Source: a virus
Virus record (IMG/VR): IMGVR_UViG_3300042559_001228
Location: 1 to 44,654 of that record
DNA: 44,654 nt
Reading direction: 5' to 3' (one strand)
A model generated the notes under the pieces. The model was given only the letters and a program-made list of their open reading frames with translations. It was not told where the DNA came from and did no database searches. Positions 15,753 to 23,374 of the stretch are shown here, piece after piece; the stretch's first letter is position 1, and each line of letters starts with the position of its first letter. Both the position numbers and the translations under genes were made by a program.

Positions 15753-16220
15753 ATGAACATTTTCTTTTTAGATTGGAACCCAAAAAAATGTGCAGAATAC
15801 CATAACGATAAACACGTCGTCAAAATGATATTAGAAACTGCCCAATTACTTTGTGGTGCACATTGGGCAACCGGTGGAGAGGCTCCTTATAAGTTATCCC
15901 ACAAGAATCATCCTTGTTCTGTGTGGGTTAGAGAGGATTTACAGAATTATATTTGGTTAGTTGACTTAGGGTTCAACCTATGTCAAGAATATACATATCG
16001 ATACGGAAAACGTCATAAAACACAGGATATTATTGAGTGGTGTGCTTATCACAGACCAAAAATTAAGGATTTAGAATTCACGCCACCAGCACTTGCAATG
16101 CCCGATAATTATAAAGTGTACGATGACACCATTCAATCTTATAGAAATTATTATCTTGGAGATAAAAAGGAATTTTGTAAATGGAAAGGTAGAGAAACTC
16201 CAGAATGGTTCCAATTGTAA
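15753..16220 (+). CDS. Conserved phage protein (MNIF..DKHVVKM family)
   Basis: A 155-residue protein with DKHVVKMILETAQLL (residues 19-33), SHKNHPCSVWVREDLQNY, EYTYRYGKRHK and TPPALAMPD. This combination of histidines and tryptophans recurs in phage and bacterial orphan proteins. The conserved His, Lys, Glu and Arg residues suggest an enzyme, possibly nuclease- or glycosylase-like, but I cannot name the reaction. It is a complete-looking single domain. Confidence 0.65.
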   Translation: MNIFFLDWNPKKCAEYHNDKHVVKMILETAQLLCGAHWATGGEAPYKLSHKNHPCSVWVREDLQNYIWLVDLGFNLCQEYTYRYGKRHKTQDIIEWCAYHRPKIKDLEFTPPALAMPDNYKVYDDTIQSYRNYYLGDKKEFCKWKGRETPEWFQL

Positions 16221-16229
16221 TAATCCGAG

Positions 16230-16237
16230 TATTTATA
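16230..16237 (+). promoter_or_regulatory. TATTTATA motif
   Basis: TATTTATA (within GAGTATTTATATAG) in the gap before the tagged gene starting at 16262, 24 nt upstream of its ATG. Candidate late promoter by analogy with the other sites. Confidence 0.4.
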
Positions 16238-16261
16238 TAGATATAAGAAATCTACAACCAA

Positions 16262-17596
16262 ATGAAAGAAATATTAAAAAAAGATTTACTAGCTAAATTG
16301 AACGAATCGTCCCTTGAAATGGACGAAATGTCAAAATATAACCCAGGTAGAGAAGAAAAGAATCCATGGGATGAAACTCCTGAAGAAAGAGAAGAAAGAC
16401 AAAGATTTGAGAAAAGATCTGTAACAAAGTCTTATCGTTTTCAGAAACCTCCGATTGGTACAAGACCAGAAGATATGCCACCGGTTGATATTTGGATTTA
16501 TAACCCAACAAAAGACCCACAGGGTGAGAAAACCGCAGTTATACCAACAGGTTTAGAACCAATTACTGAAGAACAATTAAAGGCAGCAAACCCTAAGTTT
16601 TTTGAATGGGCACAAAAGGAAATGGGAGATAGAATTCATATCATCCAAATGAAAAAAGTTCATCATGACCCTCTTGAGCCAGGTAAAGCTAAACCCTCAC
16701 CTAAAGCACTTGGTCTTAGACAAAAAGCCAATTTAAGTTTTGAAACTAAAGATTCTGGACCATCGACAGATAGAGAAAAGATATTAAGAAGGTTTAATCC
16801 AATTGTTAGCAAAGTATTAATTAATCAAGAAGTAAACGATAAGTTAGTTGAATCTGGATTCCCCCCATTAAAAATGCCTGACCAAATGTTTAAAGGACAA
16901 AAGGCAGGAACTGACACACATAGTACAGTTGGTAATAGTGAAATTAATTTTGGTGGACATAACTATGATTTCTACTTAAGCATTGCGGATTTTGCACAAG
17001 CGAATGAAGATAGATTATATGGTGACGCACCAAGTGTTGATATTTTAACCACTCACATGCCTCGTCAATACAATCCAGGTGCTAACTGGGATGCGTTAAG
17101 ACCAACCGAAAATATGGATTTAAATTATAAAGAAAATCCATTAACTCCATTGTTAAAATTAGCAAAGAGAGGATATCGTCCTGAAGATAGAGATGTTGCA
17201 GTTTCAAGTAGTATCTCAATTAGAGGTAAAGAAATAATACAGGCTGATGGTAACTCAATATTTGAATGGACTATTGATTTTAGTACCTTAATTGGTAAGA
17301 AATTAAAAGACCAAATGAGAATTGCTGGTAATAATAGACAAAAAGATAAAAACTTTACATGTACGGAATCATCTGTACCATTTTTATGTGCGGGTAATCC
17401 ATTACAATATAGTGAATGTGTTGAGGCTTTAGTTAAATGTTTAAATAAAGTTAAGGGTGACATCTTATCAATGGATGTTACTGCGGAATTAGAATCAAGA
17501 AGTGTTGTTGATAGAAGTGATATCACACAAAGAATGAATGAAGATACCATATCTAAGTTAGTATCGAACATTATGAAACAAATAAAAAGAAATTAA
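16262..17596 (+). CDS. Large hypothetical protein with tag-like N-terminus
   Basis: A 444-residue protein of unknown function, possibly a virion component. It begins MKEILKKDLLAKLNESSLEM, similar in spacing to the tag on neighbouring genes, followed by a proline- and glutamate-rich linker (PWDETPEEREERQRFEKR). A folded central region contains DIWIYNPTKDPQG, NFGGHNYDFYLSIADF and TTHMPRQYNPGANWD. The C-terminus has MNEDTISKLVSNIMKQIK, a second amphipathic helix resembling the tag itself. It ends just before a strong terminator, so it closes a transcription unit. Confidence 0.6.
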   Translation: MKEILKKDLLAKLNESSLEMDEMSKYNPGREEKNPWDETPEEREERQRFEKRSVTKSYRFQKPPIGTRPEDMPPVDIWIYNPTKDPQGEKTAVIPTGLEPITEEQLKAANPKFFEWAQKEMGDRIHIIQMKKVHHDPLEPGKAKPSPKALGLRQKANLSFETKDSGPSTDREKILRRFNPIVSKVLINQEVNDKLVESGFPPLKMPDQMFKGQKAGTDTHSTVGNSEINFGGHNYDFYLSIADFAQANEDRLYGDAPSVDILTTHMPRQYNPGANWDALRPTENMDLNYKENPLTPLLKLAKRGYRPEDRDVAVSSSISIRGKEIIQADGNSIFEWTIDFSTLIGKKLKDQMRIAGNNRQKDKNFTCTESSVPFLCAGNPLQYSECVEALVKCLNKVKGDILSMDVTAELESRSVVDRSDITQRMNEDTISKLVSNIMKQIKRN

Positions 17597-17645
17597 CCTC
17601 TCCTTGGTAATTTCCAAGGACTGACCTACGTAGGGTTTCAGTTAG

Positions 17646-17675
17646 TCCCCCAAAGAAATTTGGGGGATTTTTTTT
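17646..17675 (+). terminator. Rho-independent terminator
   Basis: TCCCCCAAA and TTTGGGGGA pair around a GAAA loop, followed by eight T residues. It lies 50 nt after the 444-residue gene. A second small hairpin (CCTTGG/CCAAGG) occurs between the gene and this terminator. Confidence 0.85.
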
Positions 17676-17681
17676 GCAATA

Positions 17682-17713
17682 TTTTGGAATATCAATAATA
17701 ATATTTATTTTTG
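17682..17713 (+). promoter_or_regulatory. Promoter TTTTG-N19-TATTTTTG
   Basis: TTTTG followed by GAATATCAA, then TATTTTTG at 17706-17713. It sits immediately after the terminator and 19 nt before the gene at 17733. Confidence 0.55.
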
Positions 17714-17732
17714 TGTTATAAACTAACTCACA

Positions 17733-18233
17733 ATGAGCACAAACTACTACAGAATACCAACACACGAAGAGATGTTGAAAAGACAACAAACTCTAATTCA
17801 ACAAGTTACAACAATGGACATGTCAATAGAAAACCTCGAAAGGGGAATGAAGTATATCTCACCAACAAAAGATTGGGAATGGTTTTCACCTTGGGAAATG
17901 TTTATCGATGGAACAAACATTCATTTAGGTAAACGAAGTGTGGGTTGGAAATTCTGTTGGAATTTCCATAAGGACAAATACTACGACAGTAAAGAAAGTC
18001 TATTAGATTTTATTCGTTCGGGTAGAGTTGTTAATGAATATGGTGAAGAACAAGATATTGAGGAGTTCATCATAATGGTACTCGAATGGGGTGAACCTGA
18101 CGGTTGGGTTGTAAATGCGGAGTATCGAAAAGAACAACGTCAGAAAGGTGTGGGTTCTTTCTTTGATAAATCAGAATATGATGATAAGATTGTAGACGGA
18201 TTAAGAGTTTCATCAGCGACAGATTTTTGTTAA
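17733..18233 (+). CDS. Conserved phage hypothetical protein
   Basis: A 166-residue protein. The N-terminal third (HEEMLKRQQTLIQQVTTM) is helical; the core contains IHLGKRSVGWKFCWNFHKDKYY, LDFIRSGRVVNEYGEE and EEFIIMVLEWG. This core recurs in proteins from unrelated phages infecting very different hosts, so it is likely to be a real conserved domain, but no function is known. It has its own promoter and begins a unit after the terminator. Confidence 0.7.
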   Translation: MSTNYYRIPTHEEMLKRQQTLIQQVTTMDMSIENLERGMKYISPTKDWEWFSPWEMFIDGTNIHLGKRSVGWKFCWNFHKDKYYDSKESLLDFIRSGRVVNEYGEEQDIEEFIIMVLEWGEPDGWVVNAEYRKEQRQKGVGSFFDKSEYDDKIVDGLRVSSATDFC

Positions 18234-18249
18234 TTATAAAATATATTTT

Positions 18250-18681
18250 GTGAAATTTCAACCAATTGTTTTTTTCTTTGGGTTTTTTTGGACATTGTCT
18301 GCATTATATTGTTTAAGGTGGCATTACAAAGAAGGTAATCTCAAAACACCAACCATATTTCTTTCCGTATTTTTAGGTCCATTTTTGTTTTTTATTCTTA
18401 TGGATAATAATATAGAAATGAAAAAAATAGAAAGAGAGAATAAGAGAACGAAAAACGAAAGAGAAAGTAACGAGAGACATAGAAGATGGTTTCAAACATT
18501 GGGATTAATTAATGGACAAAGGATACCAAACTGGGGTAGAACTATTCCACCTCCACCACCGATATCAAGAGTAGAACGAGCTTTGAGAGAAAGAGATGAT
18601 GCAATTAGGTCCGCAAGGGAAAGAATAGAACCACCAAATAGAAGGTACAATAATAAAGATTTTAAATTTTTCAGAGGATGA
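18250..18681 (+). CDS. Membrane protein with Pro-rich tail and C-terminal FKFFRG
   Basis: A 143-residue protein starting with GTG. Residues 3-22 and 33-52 are hydrophobic and probably span the membrane. They are followed by a highly charged helix (KIERENKRTKNERESNERHR) and a proline stretch (PPPPPIS). The last residues are NNKDFKFFRG, the same peptide that starts several proteins at 26-32 kb; 14 nt (18664-18677) are identical to 29520-29533. The stop overlaps the next start (GGATGA). Function unknown. Confidence 0.6.
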   Translation: MKFQPIVFFFGFFWTLSALYCLRWHYKEGNLKTPTIFLSVFLGPFLFFILMDNNIEMKKIERENKRTKNERESNERHRRWFQTLGLINGQRIPNWGRTIPPPPPISRVERALRERDDAIRSARERIEPPNRRYNNKDFKFFRG

Positions 18682-19331
18682 TAAAGATTGAAAACGATAG
18701 GAAAGTTTGGATAACATCCGACACACATTATAATCACACCAACATATGTCGTGGTGTAACTAAATGGAGGATGTTAGATGGTTCCGTACCTGAAGCACAA
18801 ACTAGAGATTTTACAAATCTAGATAAAATGAATGCAACAATTGTAAATAACATTAACGAGTGTGTTGGTCAAGATGATGTATTGATTCATTTAGGTGACT
18901 GGTCGTTTGGTGGATTTGAACAAATAGAAGAGTTTCGTAATAGAATTATCTGTAAAGAGATTCATTTAACTTTTGGTAATCATGACCACCATATTGAAAG
19001 GAACCGTGAGGATTGTCAAAGACATTTTGCATCATCACAATGGTTCCTACAATTAAATTATTTGGGTGAAACACTTGAGTTGATGCACTATCCAATTGCT
19101 TCGTGGAATGGACTGAATAAGGGACGTATTCATCTTCATGGACATTGTCACCTACCTAACAATAAAAAGTTCGGTAATGGACGTAGAATGGACGTTGGTA
19201 TGGATGGGAATCTTGACTTTGCACCATATAATTTAAGAGACATAGTTAACTCAATGAAGAATAGACCAGTTGGTTCTGAACTTGGGGTTGATGATCATCA
19301 CATTGATGAATTAAAAAATGTTGTAGGATAA
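18678..19331 (+). CDS. Calcineurin-like metallophosphoesterase
   Basis: A 217-residue phosphoesterase with all metal-binding blocks in order: SDTHYNH (14-20), GDWSFGG, GNHDHH and HGHCH. This class cleaves phosphomono- or phosphodiesters using two metal ions. Phage members act on nucleic-acid ends, cyclic nucleotides or peptidic phosphates; the substrate cannot be read here. It starts in an overlap with the membrane gene and precedes the epimerase by 9 nt, so the three are probably cotranscribed. Family secure. Confidence 0.85.
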   Translation: MIKIENDRKVWITSDTHYNHTNICRGVTKWRMLDGSVPEAQTRDFTNLDKMNATIVNNINECVGQDDVLIHLGDWSFGGFEQIEEFRNRIICKEIHLTFGNHDHHIERNREDCQRHFASSQWFLQLNYLGETLELMHYPIASWNGLNKGRIHLHGHCHLPNNKKFGNGRRMDVGMDGNLDFAPYNLRDIVNSMKNRPVGSELGVDDHHIDELKNVVG

Positions 19332-19340
19332 AAATTATTT

Positions 19341-19880
19341 ATGAAATTTACTGAAACAGAAATAGAAGGTTGTTATATAATAAATTACAATACGTTTGTA
19401 GATAGTAGGGGATACTTTGCGGTACCATATAACAAAGAGGTTTTCAATAGTAACGTGGGTTACGATGTTGAGTTCGTTCAGGATAATATGTCATATTCTC
19501 ATTTAGGGACCATTAGAGGACTTCATTTCCAAACAGGTGAGTACGAACAAGCTAAACTTGTTACGTGTACTAATGGACGTGTATTGGATGTTATCGTTGA
19601 TATTAGAAAGGATTCCCCAAGTTATGGTAAAGTTGTTAAGGTGGAGCTCGGTGCAACATTAAACAAACAGGTGTTCGTACCGAAAGGATGTGCACACGGA
19701 TTCTCTGCGTTAAGTGATAACACAATATTTCAATATAAGGTTGATAACCCATATAATAAGGAAAGTGAGGGTGGAATTATATACAATGACCCAACTTTGA
19801 ATATTGATTGGGGGGTGAGTGATTTTTTTGTAAGAGTCTCAGAAAAGGACTTAGAACTTCCAACTTTCTTGTCTTTATAG
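19341..19880 (+). CDS. rfbC: dTDP-4-dehydrorhamnose 3,5-epimerase
   Basis: A 179-residue cupin enzyme of the RmlC/RfbC family. Catalytic residues fit: His62 in RGLHFQ as the base and Tyr132 in FQYKVDNPY; other blocks are DSRGYFAVPY near the N-terminus and VPKGCAHGFSAL (113-124). It converts dTDP-4-keto-6-deoxyglucose to the L-rhamnose precursor. No rfbA, rfbB or rfbD are in the window, so it would act on host-made intermediates. A role in altering host surface sugars or decorating phage parts is plausible and fits the glycan genes at 32-36 kb. Length is normal. Confidence 0.9.
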   Translation: MKFTETEIEGCYIINYNTFVDSRGYFAVPYNKEVFNSNVGYDVEFVQDNMSYSHLGTIRGLHFQTGEYEQAKLVTCTNGRVLDVIVDIRKDSPSYGKVVKVELGATLNKQVFVPKGCAHGFSALSDNTIFQYKVDNPYNKESEGGIIYNDPTLNIDWGVSDFFVRVSEKDLELPTFLSL

Positions 19881-19882
19881 TG

Positions 19883-19919
19883 TATTTATAAAAATAAAAC
19901 CTAATAACAAGTATTTATA
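19883..19919 (+). promoter_or_regulatory. Two TATTTATA motifs in tandem
   Basis: TATTTATA occurs at 19883-19890 and again at 19912-19919, the latter 14 nt before the tagged gene at 19934. Both lie between genes. Confidence 0.4.
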
Positions 19920-19933
19920 TATAAAATAGAATT

Positions 19934-20158
19934 ATGTCAAAAATTATTAAATTAAAACAATCTGATATTGAAAGAATTGTTTCAAATATAGTTAACGAGC
20001 AAGAAATGGGGGATGTAAATCCTGATAGTATTGCTCACGAAGAAGAAATAGATGAGGAAATGGGTGGTGGTGACATCGACGTTTATCCCGCTAAAGATGC
20101 AAAAGGTAACTTGTTTTTAGTCAACGCAAGGACTGGCCAAATTGTGGCTAAGGACTAA
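19934..20158 (+). CDS. Small tagged protein
   Basis: A 74-residue acidic protein that begins MSKIIKLKQSDIERIVSNIV then NEQ. This is the fullest form of the recurring N-terminal tag (hydrophobic-lysine start, QSDIERIV amphipathic helix, Glu-Gln end). The remainder is a short acidic linker (EEIDEEMGGGDIDV) and a small C-terminal strand pair (KGNLFLVNARTGQIV). It is bracketed by two TATTTATA motifs upstream and a terminator downstream, so it is a single-gene unit. A minor virion protein is a reasonable guess. Confidence 0.65.
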   Translation: MSKIIKLKQSDIERIVSNIVNEQEMGDVNPDSIAHEEEIDEEMGGGDIDVYPAKDAKGNLFLVNARTGQIVAKD

Positions 20159-20168
20159 TATATTCTAA

Positions 20169-20195
20169 CCCTCACAAAAAATGTGAGGGTTTTTT
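20169..20195 (+). terminator. Rho-independent terminator
   Basis: CCCTCAC and GTGAGGG pair around an A-rich loop and are followed by six T residues, 10 nt after the small tagged gene. Confidence 0.85.
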
Positions 20196-20201
20196 ATGCT
20201 A

Positions 20202-20236
20202 TTTTTTGGAATATTCAAAAATTTTATTTATCTTTG
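20202..20236 (+). promoter_or_regulatory. Promoter TTTTTTG-N20-TATCTTTG, leaderless start
   Basis: TTTTTTG (20202-20208), GAATATTCAAAA after it, and TATCTTTG at 20229-20236. The ATG at 20241 is 4 nt past the -7 box. Confidence 0.7.
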
Positions 20237-20240
20237 TTAT

Positions 20241-20717
20241 ATGAAAAACACAGAGTACAAGATATATTGTGACATGGACGGAGTCTTGGTTGACTTTGAT
20301 AAAGGTTACAAAGAATTAACCGGTGAGGATTTAACCCCTGGTGTGCATAGAAATGATACAGACTTTTGGGACCCGATTAATAAAGCCGGTTATGATTTCT
20401 GGATTAAATTGGGTTGGATGAAAGATGGTAAAAGATTATGGAATTATATTGAAAAATATAAACCAGAAATATTATCTGCACCATCTAGACAAAACGATTC
20501 AAGAGTTGCAAAACATGATTGGGTTGAAAGAGAACTACCTGACACACATTTAATTCTTAGAAGTGCAAAACATAAGAAAGATTTTGCAACACCAACATCA
20601 ATTCTAATTGATGATAGGTTAGATAATATCCAAGGTTGGAGAGATTCGGGTGGTATTGGTATTCATCATGTTAATACAAAACACACCATCGACCAATTAA
20701 AAGTTTTAGGATTATAA
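20241..20717 (+). CDS. HAD-type 5'-nucleotidase
   Basis: A 158-residue HAD hydrolase resembling 5'(3')-deoxyribonucleotidases. Motif I is CDMDGVLVDFD (residues 10-20; Asp11 nucleophile, Asp13 acid), motif II LSAPSRQ and motif IV ILIDDRLDNIQGW. It would dephosphorylate nucleotides. I choose Met at 20241 because the promoter -7 box ends at 20236; an upstream ATG would lie inside the promoter. It begins a unit after a terminator and is followed closely by two hypothetical genes. Confidence 0.8.
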   Translation: MKNTEYKIYCDMDGVLVDFDKGYKELTGEDLTPGVHRNDTDFWDPINKAGYDFWIKLGWMKDGKRLWNYIEKYKPEILSAPSRQNDSRVAKHDWVERELPDTHLILRSAKHKKDFATPTSILIDDRLDNIQGWRDSGGIGIHHVNTKHTIDQLKVLGL

Positions 20718-20727
20718 AATATAATTT

Positions 20728-20970
20728 ATGTTATTCAAATATACTATTAGTTTGGAAGTTGAGGTTGAATTTGAGGCACCATTGTTAGGTGCAGATAATA
20801 CCAAACAAAAAAGAAAATATGCGGGGTCAATCGCAAAGAAGACACTTCAAGAAATGGTAAGTCTTAATAGTACTTCGTTAATTGTTGATAGAAATATTGA
20901 AGAGGACAACTTTAATGGAACAATTAAAGGTCGAGCACATTTAGGTAAATCACTAAAAAACAAATACTAA
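20728..20970 (+). CDS. Hypothetical small protein
   Basis: An 80-residue protein, probably a compact beta-strand plus helix fold (ISLEVEVEFEAPLLG, then IAKKTLQEMVSLNSTSLIVD and FNGTIKGRAHLG). No family recognised. It is cotranscribed with the nucleotidase (10-nt gap), and its stop overlaps the next start (TAATGA). Confidence 0.55.
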   Translation: MLFKYTISLEVEVEFEAPLLGADNTKQKRKYAGSIAKKTLQEMVSLNSTSLIVDRNIEEDNFNGTIKGRAHLGKSLKNKY

Positions 20971-21269
20971 TGACAGCAAACGAATTTAACGAAAAGTATA
21001 AACCATACATACCCGAAGGTTGGTATGGTTTAGGTTTTGACATTTCAGAAGTAACCAATTACTTAGACAAAGTAATGGAAGATTTAGTTATGATTCCAGG
21101 TTTTGAACTCCACCAAGTTAAACTAAAATTTAATACGGCAAGATTTTATTTTGAAACCAATTGGAAAAATAAAGGTTTGGAAGCGGAATTACAATATAAG
21201 ATTGAAGGTGAAATAAATAAGTTGGTCAAAGAAGATAGTGAAGTTGGTAAAAACGAAATGTTTAATTAG
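20970..21269 (+). CDS. Hypothetical protein
   Basis: A 99-residue soluble-looking protein starting FNEKYKPYIPEGWYGLGF after MTANE. The middle contains a helix (SEVTNYLDKVMEDLV) and two strands (HQVKLKFNTARFYFETN). An N-terminal 'kYkpyIPeGWyGLgfd' block is the only distinctive feature. Function unknown; it lies inside the nucleotidase operon. Confidence 0.55.
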   Translation: MTANEFNEKYKPYIPEGWYGLGFDISEVTNYLDKVMEDLVMIPGFELHQVKLKFNTARFYFETNWKNKGLEAELQYKIEGEINKLVKEDSEVGKNEMFN

Positions 21270-21270
21270 T

Positions 21271-21555
21271 ATGAAAAAGTTAATTATATTTTTAATGTTA
21301 TCGGGAGTGTTAACGTTAGAGGCAAAACCAAAGTATCGAATTCAAATTTGGGTTTCGGATGGACAAAACCAATATCTTGCACAAAAAAGAGTTTGGGCAA
21401 CAACTAATTATTTTCCCTTACCTTATAAAGTGTGGGTATCAGGATCTTATCCATTTCATCATAAATCACAGGCGGAAGAGATTATTAAAAATTGGCAACA
21501 GAATGAAATCGATAAGAGAAAAAATAAAAACTCGGAATTTATCTATATAAAATAA
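21271..21555 (+). CDS. Secreted small protein
   Basis: A 94-residue protein with a clear signal peptide: MKKLIIFLMLSGVLTLEA, with likely cleavage after Ala18. The mature part is aromatic and basic (IQIWVSDGQNQYLAQKRVW, YFPLPYKVWVSGSYPFHH) and ends in a charged helix. I chose the ATG at 21271, directly after the previous stop, because it gives the canonical signal sequence. A periplasmic or outer-surface role, for instance blocking superinfection, is possible but unproven. Confidence 0.6.
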   Translation: MKKLIIFLMLSGVLTLEAKPKYRIQIWVSDGQNQYLAQKRVWATTNYFPLPYKVWVSGSYPFHHKSQAEEIIKNWQQNEIDKRKNKNSEFIYIK

Positions 21556-21566
21556 AAAACAAAAGA

Positions 21567-22691
21567 ATGTCAAAAATTAAAGAATTAAAAACCAATCCTG
21601 ACAACAGTTTAAATTTGGTTACTGTACTTGAATTGTTTAGTCCTGAAGGAAAATCTAAGTATACTGATTTGTTACTTAAGTTAATGAAGGGTACACCAAA
21701 CTTAAAAGAACACACTAAAGAAATTAAAGAGACACTAACTAAGGAATTTACATTTATTAGTATAGAAAAGTTGAATGAATTTAGTGAGATTCAATTAATG
21801 TTGTTGTATAAATTTGTTGATAGTTTTTTTAACGTTCAAGATTTGGTAAATTTTAAAAAATTCTGTGATTACAATGAGAGATGTCTTATTGACCAAAACG
21901 ATTTAAGTAGATACAAAAAGTTTGAGGACATTGTTAATGCGGTTAGTATAGCCGACATGAAGGTAGAGACTAAGGATATGGAAAACCAAATCATTAAAGT
22001 TTACGAAGACGATGAGTGGTTATTACTTAGACCATTAACATACTTAGCATCCAAAAAATATGGTTCTAACACAAAATGGTGCACAACCCAATCAAACAAT
22101 TCCGAATATTTTATTAAGTATAGTTCTAAAGGTGTTTTAATTTATTGTATTAATAAAAAGACAGGGTACAAAGTTGCCAGTTTTTATTCATTGGATAAAA
22201 ATGACCAAGAGTTTTCATTTTGGAATCAAAAAGATACTCGTGTTGATTCATTACAAACTGAATTAAACGATGAGTTAAGAAAAATAATTAGTGAAACATC
22301 TATGGCTAAAAACGCCAAAACAAATAGATACCTATTAGATGATGACCAAAGAACTAAAGAAGATATTCTTTTAAAACATAGTGGGTTATTTAATAGTGGA
22401 GGACTTTATGAGCCAACACCAACGGAACAACCCGAAAGACGATTGAGTGATAGGATTGGTGCCGCTATTAGAAGAGAAAACGAACCAACAGAAGAAATGT
22501 TAGAAGAAAGATCTGAAGAAGCGGAATATGAGGATAGTGAAAATGCTCAGGAACCACAAGAAGATTCGATATTGACTAGAATGATGTGGAATTCTACCGA
22601 AACCAATTCAATCCCCGAAACCATCGAACATAATAGAGAAAGTTATTATATTAGAAATGGCGGACCAAGTACAGAAACACCAAGAGGGTAA
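21567..22691 (+). CDS. Phage protein with KYGSNTKWCT motif
   Basis: A 374-residue protein of a type frequent in phage genomes: DDEWLLLRPLTYLASKKYGS then NTKWCTT at about 150-175, followed by YFIKYSSKGVLIYCINKKTG and a strand with a conserved acid (FWNQKDTRVDSL). The Cys motif plus strand pattern is reminiscent of the C-terminal domain in the two PcfJ-like proteins. The N-terminal 120 residues are helical; the last ~100 are disordered and glutamate-rich (PTEEMLEERSEEAEYEDSEN). The role is unknown; a virion or scaffold-associated function has been assumed for such proteins, without proof here. Confidence 0.6.
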   Translation: MSKIKELKTNPDNSLNLVTVLELFSPEGKSKYTDLLLKLMKGTPNLKEHTKEIKETLTKEFTFISIEKLNEFSEIQLMLLYKFVDSFFNVQDLVNFKKFCDYNERCLIDQNDLSRYKKFEDIVNAVSIADMKVETKDMENQIIKVYEDDEWLLLRPLTYLASKKYGSNTKWCTTQSNNSEYFIKYSSKGVLIYCINKKTGYKVASFYSLDKNDQEFSFWNQKDTRVDSLQTELNDELRKIISETSMAKNAKTNRYLLDDDQRTKEDILLKHSGLFNSGGLYEPTPTEQPERRLSDRIGAAIRRENEPTEEMLEERSEEAEYEDSENAQEPQEDSILTRMMWNSTETNSIPETIEHNRESYYIRNGGPSTETPRG

Positions 22692-22699
22692 TATTTATA
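22692..22699 (+). promoter_or_regulatory. TATTTATA motif
   Basis: TATTTATA directly after the previous stop codon and only 3 nt before the ATG of the tagged gene at 22703. Confidence 0.4.
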
Positions 22700-22702
22700 G
22701 GT

Positions 22703-22939
22703 ATGAAAGTAATTGTAACAGAATCCCAATATCAAAGAGTTGTTTCAGAAGGGTTTTATGAATCTGAAAAACTATACCCAAGAGACTATATCGTTGGTAG
22801 ATTAAACAGAGCTCCAAAATATATGAGAGAATATATTAAAAATTTACCTCATATTGAATGCACTGATAATCAAGGTGTGCAATCTACTTGTACCAAAATC
22901 CCCGAAGTGGTTTACCAATTTTTATTTGGAAATTTCTAA
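22703..22939 (+). CDS. Small tagged protein
   Basis: A 78-residue protein starting MKVIVTESQYQRVVSE, one of the clearest copies of the recurring tag; the tag ends in V-x-S-E, a pattern that would suit a maturation protease of the T4 gp21 type (hydrophobic-x-Glu). The rest has a basic helix (RLNRAPKYMREYIKNL) and two cysteines (ECTDNQGVQSTC). It is preceded by TATTTATA. Function unknown; a minor virion protein is inferred. Confidence 0.6.
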   Translation: MKVIVTESQYQRVVSEGFYESEKLYPRDYIVGRLNRAPKYMREYIKNLPHIECTDNQGVQSTCTKIPEVVYQFLFGNF

Positions 22940-22943
22940 AATA

Positions 22944-22977
22944 TTTTTGGAATATTCTAAAAATTAGAATATATTTG
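22944..22977 (+). promoter_or_regulatory. Promoter TTTTTG-N20-TATATTTG
   Basis: TTTTTG (22944-22949) followed by GAATATTCTAAAA, then TATATTTG at 22970-22977, 19 nt before the DnaA-like gene. Confidence 0.7.
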
Positions 22978-22996
22978 TAATCTAAAACAATAAAAC

Positions 22997-23374
22997 ATGT
23001 TAGAGAACATCAGTCCCTACGTTTATCCCGGTATTAAAAATAACGAGGAGTATAAAAAATTAAGAAGGTTTAAAAGGGATAGAATTACAAAAGAGGAAAT
23101 ACTTGATATAGTTGCTAAGAATTGCTGCGTCACTGCTTCCCAAATACTATCAAGAGTTAGAGATAGAGAAGTAATCGACGCCAGATTTATTTTTGTTGCG
23201 GTTATGAAAAGAGAGTTTGGTCACACCTTAAAACACATCGGTAAAATTTTAAACAGAGACCACACAACTATCATTCATTCATTGGAAACATTTGCCGATA
23301 GATACAAACAGTATGATGAATATAGAGAAGTTGCAGATGGGGTATTCGAAGAAATCAAATCAAAAATAGAGTAA
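22997..23374 (+). CDS. Stand-alone DnaA domain IV-like DNA-binding protein
   Basis: A 125-residue protein consisting of a helix-turn-helix like the C-terminal domain of DnaA. The family signature is nearly intact: LKHIGKILNRDHTTIIHS (78-95), with RDHTT as the DnaA-box recognition segment, preceded by ITKEEILDIVAKNCCVTASQIL. There is no AAA+ ATPase region, so it cannot load helicase by itself. It may bind DnaA boxes to direct or block replication, or act as a transcription factor. It starts a unit with its own promoter and its stop overlaps the next ATG. Domain assignment is strong. Confidence 0.85.
   Translation: MLENISPYVYPGIKNNEEYKKLRRFKRDRITKEEILDIVAKNCCVTASQILSRVRDREVIDARFIFVAVMKREFGHTLKHIGKILNRDHTTIIHSLETFADRYKQYDEYREVADGVFEEIKSKIE

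Noticed and set aside
17597-17645. tRNA-like structure before the terminator
   Set aside because: Small inverted repeats (CCTTGG/CCAAGG, CCTACGTAGG) are present, but there is no T-loop sequence or cloverleaf arrangement.
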